Part shown: in pieces, positions 35,132 to 43,459 of the stretch | How positions within the stretch are numbered: the stretch's first letter is position 1 | How the letters are laid out: each line of letters begins with the position of its first letter | Source of the DNA: Lactiplantibacillus pentosus | GTDB taxonomy: Bacteria; Bacillota; Bacilli; Lactobacillales; Lactobacillaceae | DNA: 64,000 nt | Reading direction: 5' to 3' | NCBI RefSeq assembly: GCF_003641185.1 | Contig: NZ_CP032757.1 | Location: 3,534,001 to 3,598,000 of the forward strand | Position numbers and translations under genes: made by a program | The notes under the pieces: generated by a model | Told to the model about the DNA's origin: nothing | The model's input: the letters and a program-made list of their open reading frames with translations, nothing else | Databases searched by the model: none

Positions 35132-36757
35132 TCAATTAAGCGCGACAATAAACGCTTCATATGGTCGTAAAACCGTCTGGCCTAGTTGTCCTGGACCATC
35201 TGGATAGTTGCTGATGACCAGTGTTGACTTGCTCTGAGGCAGCTTAACACTGACAGCTTGCGCGCTATAATTACCGCAAACCAACCATTGTGTCTGTTTC
35301 CAGGTCCGAGTGTAAGCCATCACGGATGCAGGCATCGCCGGCAGTGCTTCAAATTTGCCGTTCTGCAAAACTGGTTCCTGATGACGTAGCGCAATTAATT
35401 GTTTGTAAACCCACCATAGCGATTGGCGATGCGCTTGTGCCGAGGCAACGTTGATTTCGCGATAGTTCGGATTAACTGAAAGCCAAGGTTGAGTCGTACT
35501 AAACCCCGCATAGGGATCATCATTCCACTGCATTGGTGTCCGGGCATTATCTCGATTGAAGACATTAATTTTCTGCATGGCCGTATCAGCATCGTCGCCC
35601 CGTTGCCGCAATTGACGATAGATTGTCCGCGCCTCCACATCGTCCACTTGATCGATCGAATTTACCGGACAATTCGTCATGCCAATTTCTTCACCTTGAT
35701 AAATGAACGGTGTGCCTTTAAGGCCGTGTAACGTAATCGCTAACATTTTTGCGCTTAGCTCACGTTGCGGTCCCGTCGTACCAAATCGTGACACGGCCCG
35801 TGGCAAGTCATGATTGTTCCAAAACAAGCTATTCCAGCCATGGGTGGCCATAGTCGTCTGACACTCATACAAGGCATTTTTCAACCGTTCGACATCCAAG
35901 GGGCGTTCTTCCCATTTGTCACCGCCGATGCGTCGGTCGGCCCACAAATGGCCAAATTGAAAGGTCATACTTAATTCTTGATGCCGTTCGTCACTGTAGC
36001 GTAACGCGTCTTGTGGGCTTGCACTCCAAGCCTCACCAACTGTCAAGAAATCACGATCTGCCCATGTTTGACGATTCATCTCATGCAGATATTCGTGAAG
36101 CCGCGGTCCGTTAACCAACACCTTATTCAGCGGTTCCTTAGCAATCATATCGATGACATCCATCCGAAACCCACTAATGCCCTGATCAATCCAAAAGTTC
36201 ATCATCTGATAGATGGCCTGCCGTAGCTTTGGATTCTGCCAGTTAAGGTCGATTTGTTTTTCGGAGAACAAGTGCAAGAAGTATTGTTCGGACTCGGCAT
36301 CCCACTGCCATGCAGAGCCACCAATAAATCCAGAGGTCAGATCGTTAGGGACATGGCCGTCAACCGGATCCGCCCACACATAGTAATCACGTGTTGAACG
36401 ATCAGAACCCTGCCGCGCACTAACAAACCACGGGTGTTCGTCACTAGTATGATTGACGACTAAATCCATAACGATTTTGATATTTCGCTTTGCTGCTTCA
36501 CTGATCAATCGTGTCATATCAGCCATCGTGCCATATTCCGGATTAATCGCTTGATAGTCGGAAATATCATAGCCATTGTCCGCATTGGGACTCTGATAGA
36601 CTGGACTCAGCCACAAAGCGTCTACCCCCAGTTCTGCGAGATAATCCAACCGGCTGATAATTCCAGGAAGGTCACCAATGCCATCACCATTACTATCTTG
36701 AAAACTTCGCGGATAAATTTGATAGACCGTTGCACGTTGCCACCAATGTTGTGTCAT
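35132..36757 (-). CDS. GH13 alpha-glucosidase (oligo-1,6-glucosidase-like)
   Basis: 541 residues, GH13 subfamily 31. ATVYQIYPRSFQDSNGDGIG, DLVVNHTSDEHPWF, the nucleophile in GFRMDVIDMI (about D199), acid/base in TVGEAWSA (about E240) and NNHDLPRAVSRFG are intact. Valine after the nucleophile points to alpha-1,6-glucosidic bonds. It is cytoplasmic. It sits directly behind the binding-protein gene of the importer and before the YesL gene, so the importer probably also delivers alpha-glucose-containing oligosaccharides or glucosylated glycans. GGAGGGG lies upstream of the ATG. Confidence 0.9.
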   Translation of the reverse strand: MTQHWWQRATVYQIYPRSFQDSNGDGIGDLPGIISRLDYLAELGVDALWLSPVYQSPNADNGYDISDYQAINPEYGTMADMTRLISEAAKRNIKIVMDLVVNHTSDEHPWFVSARQGSDRSTRDYYVWADPVDGHVPNDLTSGFIGGSAWQWDAESEQYFLHLFSEKQIDLNWQNPKLRQAIYQMMNFWIDQGISGFRMDVIDMIAKEPLNKVLVNGPRLHEYLHEMNRQTWADRDFLTVGEAWSASPQDALRYSDERHQELSMTFQFGHLWADRRIGGDKWEERPLDVERLKNALYECQTTMATHGWNSLFWNNHDLPRAVSRFGTTGPQRELSAKMLAITLHGLKGTPFIYQGEEIGMTNCPVNSIDQVDDVEARTIYRQLRQRGDDADTAMQKINVFNRDNARTPMQWNDDPYAGFSTTQPWLSVNPNYREINVASAQAHRQSLWWVYKQLIALRHQEPVLQNGKFEALPAMPASVMAYTRTWKQTQWLVCGNYSAQAVSVKLPQSKSTLVISNYPDGPGQLGQTVLRPYEAFIVALN

Positions 36758-36796
36758 GTCATTGCCCCTCCTTCTTGTGTTCTCGCCCTATGTAGT

Positions 36797-36832
36797 CAAA
36801 GAGGTCGTAGTGCCCAGCACCCGACCTCTTTG
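36797..36832 (-). terminator. Intercistronic hairpin between binding protein and GH13
   Basis: An 11-bp perfect stem (36797-36807 with 36822-36832) without a T tract on the minus strand. It is more likely an mRNA-stabilising or attenuating structure than a full stop; it would favour high expression of the binding protein over the downstream enzyme. Confidence 0.55.
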
Positions 36833-36850
36833 TGGTAAATGATTTAAGTG

Positions 36851-38320
36851 TTATTGCTTAGCTAAGAAGGCATCATATTGCTTCTGTAATTCCTTCTGAA
36901 CTTTGTCATAACCAGCAGCCTTGAGTTCCTTGTCCATCTTCTTAATCGTTGGTACTGGGTCGGCAGTCCCCGTATTTAAGATATCGAGATACTTACTCAT
37001 CACGTTGGATAAGTTCGTAATTTCGGTCTTCAATGAACTTGTATCTGGGTTAAAGCCTAATGCTGCAGAGGTCTTCGCGTCCTTAATGGACTGATCACGC
37101 TTCTTAATCATCGCTTCAGTTGTAGAATCTTGAGTATAAAGATTCTTGTTATTACCCATCATCCAAGCACCAATGAACGTGTTTGGTTTGTACTTGCTTG
37201 TAATCTTGATCTTACCCTTAGCCTTGTCTGTGAAGTTCCACTGAGTCCCTTCAAGACCCCAAGTAATATTGTTGAGTAAGGTCTTGTTCGTATTCAGTAA
37301 GTTCAAGACTTGCATAGCTTCCTTCTTATGCTTGGAAGTCTTGGAGATCGTCCATACCGCAACTTGAGCTTGGGCAGAAGACTTGTAAGGATCCGTAACG
37401 GCCTTGGACTTCATCTGCTTGCCACCGGCGTTTCGAATCAAGGTTGAATCGCCATAATCGAATGGTCCTTGGGTTTCTTGACGAACGAACCAAGTGTTAT
37501 CTTGCAAGTTGTATTGCGTGCTTGATGTTGCTGCATCCTTAGGAATATAGCCCTTTTGATAGTAGCTGTGGAGGGTCTTTAAGATCCCTTGCATCTCGCT
37601 AGTATCGTAAACATTCACGACTTTCTTATTTGCGCCACTAGAATCAATTGCGAATGGCAAGCCGTTTCCTAATGGGAAGTCCATGTGCTTTGGTGAAGCC
37701 CGGTAACCTTGTCCAATTGCGAAAGCTGCTACCCCAGGCTTTTCTTTATGGAACTTCGCCAGCGCTGTTTCCATACTTGCATAAGAATCAACATCGTTAA
37801 TGTTAATGTTGTACTTCTTCAAGAAGTCACCATTAAACGTCAACATGTTTTGCGCATAGATGTTGGCATTAACTGGGAAGCCGTATGTCTTGCCCTTAAT
37901 TTTCAGCCCTTTCCAGTAGGCTGGATCAACTTGCTTGTATGCTTTGTTAGCAACGCCGCCACTCTTAAGTTCGCTATCCATGTCGGCATAGGCACCCTTA
38001 AGGGCATTCGAAGTATAACTCTGGGCGAATGCCAAATCGTAACCGCTACCAGAAGTAACCATAACGTTGTATTTCTGTTCGTAATCGCCCCAGCCAATGA
38101 AATTCATCTTTAAATTGATATTCTTGTAAGTTTTATGAATTTCCTTGTTGGCACGCTTGATCATTGCGTCATAGTTCTTCGGCTTGTCACCCGGCATATA
38201 CATATTGACGGTAGTGGCCTTACTTGATGAGTCACTGCTGGACTTACCACAACCGGCTAGTGCAACCGTTCCAAATGCCACGGCACTAACCAGGGCAGCG
38301 CCCTTTACAAATTTGTTCAT
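36851..38320 (-). CDS. Extracellular oligosaccharide-binding lipoprotein (LplA/NgtS-like)
   Basis: 489 residues. A lipoprotein signal peptide with lipobox LAGC is at the N-terminus (MNKFVKGAALVSAVAFGTVA, then LAGCGKSS), followed by a type I solute-binding protein (VNMYMPGDKPKNYDAMIKRA...). The length is that of the LplA/YtcQ class that binds long oligosaccharides and close to my recollection of the pneumococcal N-glycan binding protein NgtS. It is anchored on the outer face of the membrane and hands substrate to the two permeases encoded upstream. It is the third gene of the importer operon. Confidence 0.93.
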   Translation of the reverse strand: MNKFVKGAALVSAVAFGTVALAGCGKSSSDSSSKATTVNMYMPGDKPKNYDAMIKRANKEIHKTYKNINLKMNFIGWGDYEQKYNVMVTSGSGYDLAFAQSYTSNALKGAYADMDSELKSGGVANKAYKQVDPAYWKGLKIKGKTYGFPVNANIYAQNMLTFNGDFLKKYNININDVDSYASMETALAKFHKEKPGVAAFAIGQGYRASPKHMDFPLGNGLPFAIDSSGANKKVVNVYDTSEMQGILKTLHSYYQKGYIPKDAATSSTQYNLQDNTWFVRQETQGPFDYGDSTLIRNAGGKQMKSKAVTDPYKSSAQAQVAVWTISKTSKHKKEAMQVLNLLNTNKTLLNNITWGLEGTQWNFTDKAKGKIKITSKYKPNTFIGAWMMGNNKNLYTQDSTTEAMIKKRDQSIKDAKTSAALGFNPDTSSLKTEITNLSNVMSKYLDILNTGTADPVPTIKKMDKELKAAGYDKVQKELQKQYDAFLAKQ

Positions 38321-38410
38321 AGCTGTTCTTCCCCCTCGGAAAAGTCTCTTTTTTAGTTACTGAATGATACCCCGAACAGTTTAATTGAATTGAATATCCA
38401 AGTCTGATAA

Positions 38411-39328
38411 TTAACCCTTAACCCCACCAATCGTCATTCCTTTGACAAAGTACTTCTGGAAGAATGGATAGGTTAAAGCGATTGGTAATGTCGCAACGAC
38501 AACGATGGCGAAACGCATCCCTTCACTTGGAACGCTGACAGCACCTGAAATTGCCCCGTTGGCCTGCATATTTTGTGTCATATACTGAATATTATTTGAG
38601 ATCTTGATCAGCAAGTATTGTAATGGGGTGACGCTATCCTTGTTAATGTACAGCAAGGCGTTCATCCAGTCATTCCAATACCCTAGTGACGTAAACAGAC
38701 TGATTGTAGCAATCCCTGGAATTGCGAGTGGCACCACGATACTTCTGAAGATCCGTAATTCACTACCACCATCAATTCGTGCAGATTCGATAATGGCTTC
38801 TGGAATAGATGTCTTAAAGAATGTCCGCATAATCAGAACGTTGTAAACCCCAAAACTCATTGGCAAGATCAAGGCCCAAATATTATCTTGAAGTCCTAAC
38901 ATCTGCGTCACAATCAAGTAAGTTGGCACCATCCCAGGAACAAACAACATAGAGATTAGTGCAAAAATCGTGAAGAATTTAGCATAAGCAAAGTCCTTAC
39001 GAGAAATTGCATAGGCATAGGTTGAACTGAACAAACTATTCATAATCGTCCCAACAACCGTTACAAAGATCGTAACACCTAATGAAACTAATACTTGATG
39101 GCCCATTTTGGACAAGTATTGATAGCTCGCGAAGGTCCAGTGTTTCGGCCAGAATTGATAACCGTACGTCGTAATATCCGATTCTTGCGTCAGCGATAAG
39201 ATAATGATGAAGAAGAATGGCAAGATACACGACAAGGCAAAGATTGCCAGAAAGATGTTGAAAAACAGGTTGGCGCCAGGTCCGAACTTGCGAATTTCAA
39301 CGGCTGAAATATGTTTCTTTTTACGCAA
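38411..39328 (-). CDS. ABC importer permease, YtcP/LplC type
   Basis: 305 residues with six membrane segments (IFLAIFALSCILPFFFIIIL first). The EAA loop EAIIESARIDGGSELRIFRS near the middle is the contact for the ATPase. The C-terminus YFVKGMTIGGVKG is the hallmark of the YtcP/LplC subgroup. An upstream GTG coincides with the end of the AGGGGG box; the TTG at 39328, 8 bases after that box, is the better start. It follows permease 1 almost without a gap. Confidence 0.92.
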   Translation of the reverse strand: MRKKKHISAVEIRKFGPGANLFFNIFLAIFALSCILPFFFIIILSLTQESDITTYGYQFWPKHWTFASYQYLSKMGHQVLVSLGVTIFVTVVGTIMNSLFSSTYAYAISRKDFAYAKFFTIFALISMLFVPGMVPTYLIVTQMLGLQDNIWALILPMSFGVYNVLIMRTFFKTSIPEAIIESARIDGGSELRIFRSIVVPLAIPGIATISLFTSLGYWNDWMNALLYINKDSVTPLQYLLIKISNNIQYMTQNMQANGAISGAVSVPSEGMRFAIVVVATLPIALTYPFFQKYFVKGMTIGGVKG

Positions 39329-39340
39329 TGACGGCACCCC

Positions 39341-40303
39341 CTAAAATAATGCTGATTCTGGTTGTTTACGCCGAACCACCCAGTTACATATAATAATTAA
39401 CAGTGCCCCAACAACCGATTGCATTAACCCTGCAGCAGTCGACATCCCAATATCATTGGTGGTCGTCAACGCCCGGTAAATATAAGTATCGAATGTCTGG
39501 GTCACATTAATCAGTGTTCCTGATGAACGTGGAATCAGATAAAATAGCCCGAAATCACTACGGAAGATCCCCCCGATGTTCAGGATTAACATTAACGTCG
39601 CAACTGGTAAGATATGTGGTAGCGTCACGTTTTTGATCTGTTGCCACTTATTGGCCCCATCCATCATCGCAGCATCGTAGTATGACGGATCAATCCCCAT
39701 CGCGGTTGCAAAGTATAGAATACTATTGTATCCAATTCCTTTCCAAACCCCTAAGAAGATAATGATAAACGGCCAGACCCACGGTGTATTATAAAAGTCC
39801 ATTGGCGTCCCACCAAAAGCTTGGATGATATGGTTCAAAATACCTTTATCCGTACTCAAGAAGGCGTATACGAAGTAGGCCAAGATTGCCCACGATAGGA
39901 AATATGGAAATAGCATCGACGTCTGATAAACTTTTAACAGCCGTTGGTTTCGCATCTGACTCATGACGACTCCAAAGAAGATGGCAAAGAAAAAGTTAAG
40001 CAGTAAGAAGGTCAAGTTGTACCCAACCGTGTTACGTAACACGATCCAAAAGTCTGCCGATTTGAAGAAAAAGGCAAAGTTCTGAAACCCAACCCACGGA
40101 CTATGCATCACACTGTAGATGAAGCCTTGATCCGAGTATTGAAAGTTTTGAAAGGCTACAACGTTAGCCAATACGGGAATGTAGAAGAAGATAATTAAGA
40201 ATAGCGCACCTGGAGCAACCATGAGCAAGAATACGCGGTTATCCCATAAACGCTGGAAGAAATTACGCTTCTTGACGATTGGAACTACGGCATTTTGTGC
40301 CAT
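39341..40303 (-). CDS. ABC importer permease, YteP/LplB type
   Basis: 320 residues. A basic cytoplasmic N-terminus, then six membrane segments (VFLLMVAPGALFLIIFFYIP first), and the EAA-like loop YYDAAMMDGANKWQQIKNVT for ATPase contact. YNLTFLLLNFFFAIFFGVVM and GIFRSDFGLFYLIPR are typical for LplB/YteP. It is the first gene of the importer operon; GGAGGG precedes the ATG. With permease 2, the lipoprotein and MsmK it forms a CUT1 importer for oligosaccharides. Confidence 0.93.
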   Translation of the reverse strand: MAQNAVVPIVKKRNFFQRLWDNRVFLLMVAPGALFLIIFFYIPVLANVVAFQNFQYSDQGFIYSVMHSPWVGFQNFAFFFKSADFWIVLRNTVGYNLTFLLLNFFFAIFFGVVMSQMRNQRLLKVYQTSMLFPYFLSWAILAYFVYAFLSTDKGILNHIIQAFGGTPMDFYNTPWVWPFIIIFLGVWKGIGYNSILYFATAMGIDPSYYDAAMMDGANKWQQIKNVTLPHILPVATLMLILNIGGIFRSDFGLFYLIPRSSGTLINVTQTFDTYIYRALTTTNDIGMSTAAGLMQSVVGALLIIICNWVVRRKQPESALF

Positions 40304-40332
40304 CGGTTCTCCCTCCTTTCATTATTACACTT

Positions 40333-40361
40333 GTTATAGTAACCGCTTTCTTGAGCACCAA
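40333..40361 (-). promoter_or_regulatory. Promoter of the ABC importer operon with cre-like spacer
   Basis: Minus strand TTGGTG (40361-40356), 17-base spacer, TATAAC (40338-40333). The spacer carries AGAAAGCGGTTACT, a cre-like box with mismatches only at its ends, suggesting CcpA control. GGATATATTC at 40379-40388, a partial operator motif, lies further upstream. Confidence 0.7.
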
Positions 40362-40520
40362 CAATCAACTAATTTAAGGGATATATTCACAAATTCAAGA
40401 TTTCTTCAAAATTAGGTATAATCTCGCCCACAAAAGCAACCATGCGGTGTTAACTGCGCGAATTAAGCTATGCCTATTACACCGATCACGCTTTGTGCTC
40501 GTTATTCTGTAGCATTAAAG

Positions 40521-40801
40521 ATGATTAAATCATGCCAGTTGATGGTTTCCTGTTCGTCAGCCAATGCGCGTCCGATTCCGACCTCCGGGGCTGGCTGACA
40601 ACGCTGGAACAGGGCGGACATCGATTTGAACTCACGCAGAAAATCACTGCGCAATTTCAAATACGAGTCTTCTTCTAGCCCGGGAAGACCACCCGGACAA
40701 GAAGAACTTCGCCCTTGAGCATTGTCAGCCAGCCCCTCCAGTCGGGAAGCCGCTCGAATGGCGGATGAACGACCGCCTAACTTGGCGCAATTGACCACTG
40801 A
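40521..40801. repeat. Large structured repeat, copy A
   Basis: GC-rich relative to its surroundings. A 19-bp stem pairs 40587-40605 (GGGGCTGGCTGACAACGCT) with 40718-40736 with a single mismatch, and outer segments continue to pair (GTTCGTC with GATGAAC). Inside are further hairpins (CGCAG/CTGCG near 40635-40650; TCTTCTT...CCCGGG/CCCGG...AAGAAGA near 40668-40705). No coding function is supported. It shares CTGACAACGCTGGAAC and the boundary 17-mer with copy B in inverse orientation. Confidence 0.7.
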
Positions 40802-41020
40802 ACATTAGAAAATAGGTCCTTCAATCAAGCTTTTAGTCGATATTGATGATGCTTTATGGCATTTTAGTACTGAAAAAATTACTGAATATGATTCACTAGT
40901 TCAATGGACACTAGTCTTGAAGTTGTTCGATAAAACTATCCTCGTTTATAATTTGGAATTGTGCTATATCAAACGACTAATCCAACAAAAGGCTGGGCCC
41001 GCACGTGTCTGCCTTTCGAA
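40802..41020. other. AT-rich spacer between the two structured repeats
   Basis: No gene, promoter pair or hairpin that I can support. Its base composition differs from the GC-rich repeats on both sides. Confidence 0.5.
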
Positions 41021-41285
41021 TACCATCCCCGGCTGGAGGGCATTTCTGACAATGCTCAGCGATGAAATTCCACTTAGCAAGCGTTGTGTGCTTGGTTAGT
41101 GGAAGACCAGTATTTAAGACGTGGGTTGTCGGCTTAAATCTGTGTCCATCGCGTTCCAGCGTTGTCAGAAATGCCTGGAAGCCGGTGTAGGACGCAGCCA
41201 TAAAGCAGGTTTATGCTAACTCGCACTGTTTCCAGCGGCCTCAGCTGGCAACTCTTGAATTTAGAAAATGGCATGATTTAATCAT
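41021..41285. repeat. Large structured repeat, copy B (inverted relative to A)
   Basis: CCGGCT (41029) pairs with AGCCGG (41180-41185), and GGCATTTCTGACAATGCT with AGCGTTGTCAGAAATGCC. Inner hairpins include TTCCACT...AGTGGAA around GCAAGC/GCTTG and a TTTAAG/CTTAAA hairpin. The architecture matches copy A: a long basal stem with several inner hairpins. The end TGGCATGATTTAATCAT (41269-41285) is the exact inverse of the 17-mer at 40521-40537. Confidence 0.7.
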
Positions 41286-41362
41286 GATTCATAACAAATT
41301 AACTCCCACAATGCGTACCGATCATGTGATTTAGTAGATCCCACCGTACTTTTGGTACAAAA

Positions 41363-41388
41363 AATGAGCTCTCATCTGAGAACTCATT
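41363..41388 (-). terminator. Terminator downstream of GH20
   Basis: The minus strand pairs AATGAGTTCTC with GAGAGCTCATT around a 4-base loop, followed by six T. A second hairpin (AGGCGA/TCGCCT, 41406-41442) lies between it and the GH20 stop, with a T run on the plus strand. Confidence 0.8.
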
Positions 41389-41452
41389 TGACTCGTCTTA
41401 GTTAAAGGCGATTACTCCTTCAACAAATAATGGGTGCTGTCGCCTATTTTTA

Positions 41453-43372
41453 TTAAAATGATAATTCGCACGCACTGACAATTTCTTTGTAGAGACCATG
41501 CCCAACTAATCCATTGCTGCGTTTATCCATCGGTAACACTGGTTCATGCAATTCTGCCAGTTCATCACGGCCTGCTAGCCACTCGTTAATCCGCCAAATG
41601 ACCGTTTCACAGCGCGTAATCTGACCACCCAGGCGAACATCAATAATTTCAAATCCATTGCCACGACGTTGCTGATGCCACAATAGTCGAAAATCAACCA
41701 GTAGTTGTTGCAGGGCTAGTTTACATGCTTTCACCGCAGCTAATGCACGGTGCGCCTGCCGACCATCAGCATCGGCTGCTCCTAACGCCGCTACTGCCTT
41801 TAACGCACGTTGTTTGACTAGTACGGTCTGCGCTAGCTGATGATAGAATGTCACGGTGAGCCGGTTAGCGGCCTGTACCTTCACCTGATCAAGCGCATCA
41901 ATTAACTGTTGATACTGACCTTCAATATCGATTGGGGCTAGATTGGCCCGATAACGTTGCACCATCAGATCTTCGTACAAGACAATCTTGCTCACATTAT
42001 CTGCATCAACGTTGACCGTTTTAGTGAAATTATCAAATTGATCTAATAACCGATAAAAGGCCGGCTGCTCTCCTTGCGTCAATTGGTAAGCTTCGTCAAT
42101 AACCTCTGGCGTCACATCATCGTGATACTGATAAGTGGCGAACGCCTGTAGGCCATACCAAGCTGCACTCACTGGCACTTCAGCCCCATCATCAAACCAC
42201 ATCGTTGCCACAACTTGTTCGATTTGACTTGCTTTAGCCGCTTTCAGGCCAGCATCAATCGTTGCTAACATTTTACTTTGATTTGGCGCTAGTGCGCTCC
42301 AGGTCCAGATTCCGCCGGCAAATGCGACATCATCGCTGAGTTCAAAGTGTTGAGCGAATCGATCTCGATAGGTCTGCTCGTCCTCATGATAATAGTCCCA
42401 ATAGACTTGGCCAACTGGTGGCAAACTTGCTTTGAATGCCGAATCAAAGTGGACATCTGGATCGTACATTTCATGCTTAGCGGACGCAAACGTAAACCAT
42501 AAATCGCTCCACATATAAGCCCGTAATCCTAGTTGTTGCGTTAGTGACACCACTAGCTTGAGCTGTTGAAGAATTAGCGTTTCTTGATCGGTAAAGCCAT
42601 TTTGGTCTAAATACCGTCCGCGCCCTAGTTGATAGGCCTCATCCATTCCGATATGAATTTTATTAGTGGTAAACGGGGCACTCGCCGCTTGTAATAAGTG
42701 TGTCAAAAATTGAGTTGTTTCCGGTGCACCGACTAATAAGGTATCATCCGTATCCTTAACCGCCATATGCGCATCCCACTTGAGCGCATTATGCAAGTGC
42801 GCTAGCGTCTGAACTGCCGGAACCACGGTTACCCCAAATTGATCACCATAGACAGCAATTTCATGCAATTCAGATTGGCGATAGCGGCCACGACCACGGC
42901 CAAAGTACGGTTCTTCAGGAATTTCAAATAAATCTTCAAGGTAGAGCCATAGCTCGTTATAGCCCATGCTAGCAAGTCGCTCAATCATTTGTTTGACCAT
43001 CGCGACTGTTGGTACCCCGTTGCGAGCAACATCTAACATTGCAGCCAGCACTTTAAATCGTGGGCGTTGTTGAAGTTCAAATTGCGGTTCATTTTGGGCA
43101 CGACCACACAGTTCAGCGGCGCCATGCATTAAATCTGCGGTACTCCCATAAGTTAGCGTTGCTTGACCATCATGCCGTTGCAATTGCACCCCCGCGGCAC
43201 CTTGCTGACACGTTACAACCAGTTCCATCGCCGAATTTAACGGTTCACAGACCTTTTGAACTGCTTGTAATTGGCTCGCATCTAGTCCTCGCCATACAAT
43301 CATTGATTCATCCTCCTCAACTACTTCATTAGCCTGGTTTTCCAGAACTATTTTTTGATTGAAATATATCAT
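41453..43372 (-). CDS. GH20 beta-N-acetylhexosaminidase, GH20C-like
   Basis: 639 residues. The barrel starts near 105 (RPRFKVLAAMLDVARNG). The catalytic Asp-Glu pair is in HIGMDEAYQLGRGRY (about 242-243), and YMWSDLWF, VYWDYYHEDEQ and GGIWTWSALAPN follow. The overall form and the lack of a signal peptide recall pneumococcal GH20C, an intracellular exo-beta-GlcNAc/GalNAc hydrolase of the N-glycan locus. ATG 43372 is the likely start; a GTG at 43387 is in frame. Neither has a Shine-Dalgarno box, and an operator-like ATATATCAT covers the ATG. It would remove terminal GlcNAc from imported glycans or chitobiose cores. Confidence 0.88.
   Translation of the reverse strand: MIYFNQKIVLENQANEVVEEDESMIVWRGLDASQLQAVQKVCEPLNSAMELVVTCQQGAAGVQLQRHDGQATLTYGSTADLMHGAAELCGRAQNEPQFELQQRPRFKVLAAMLDVARNGVPTVAMVKQMIERLASMGYNELWLYLEDLFEIPEEPYFGRGRGRYRQSELHEIAVYGDQFGVTVVPAVQTLAHLHNALKWDAHMAVKDTDDTLLVGAPETTQFLTHLLQAASAPFTTNKIHIGMDEAYQLGRGRYLDQNGFTDQETLILQQLKLVVSLTQQLGLRAYMWSDLWFTFASAKHEMYDPDVHFDSAFKASLPPVGQVYWDYYHEDEQTYRDRFAQHFELSDDVAFAGGIWTWSALAPNQSKMLATIDAGLKAAKASQIEQVVATMWFDDGAEVPVSAAWYGLQAFATYQYHDDVTPEVIDEAYQLTQGEQPAFYRLLDQFDNFTKTVNVDADNVSKIVLYEDLMVQRYRANLAPIDIEGQYQQLIDALDQVKVQAANRLTVTFYHQLAQTVLVKQRALKAVAALGAADADGRQAHRALAAVKACKLALQQLLVDFRLLWHQQRRGNGFEIIDVRLGGQITRCETVIWRINEWLAGRDELAELHEPVLPMDKRSNGLVGHGLYKEIVSACELSF
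43364..43372. promoter_or_regulatory. Candidate GntR operator 3 across the GH20 start codon
   Basis: Minus strand ATGATATATTTC includes the start ATG itself and is identical over 11 bases to the site before gntR-1 at 25028. Confidence 0.55.
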
Positions 43373-43391
43373 AGTAGCATCATGCACTAAA

Positions 43392-43405
43392 GGGTAGCGC
43401 TTACA
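43392..43405. promoter_or_regulatory. cre box at the GH20 transcription start
   Basis: Minus strand TGTAAGCGCTACCC keeps the TGTAAGCGCT core of cre and the C of its end, with one mismatch at the last base. It sits just downstream of the -10 box. Confidence 0.6.
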
Positions 43406-43410
43406 TTAAC

Positions 43411-43439
43411 GTATAAAGTTGTCTGCTCGACTATACCAA
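43411..43439 (-). promoter_or_regulatory. Promoter of the GH20 gene
   Basis: Minus strand TTGGTA (43439-43434), 17-base spacer, TTATAC (43416-43411). It gives a leader of only about 30 bases before the ATG. Confidence 0.7.
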
Positions 43440-43459
43440 CTTACTGTATTAGCAGCACC

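Noticed and set aside
40502..40798. 98-codon open frame on the minus strand
   Set aside because: It coincides exactly with the structured repeat, has no ribosome site and resembles no protein; the pattern is explained by RNA/DNA stem pairing.
40977..41201. 74-codon open frame on the minus strand
   Set aside because: Lies within repeat copy B with the same objections; composition follows the stems.
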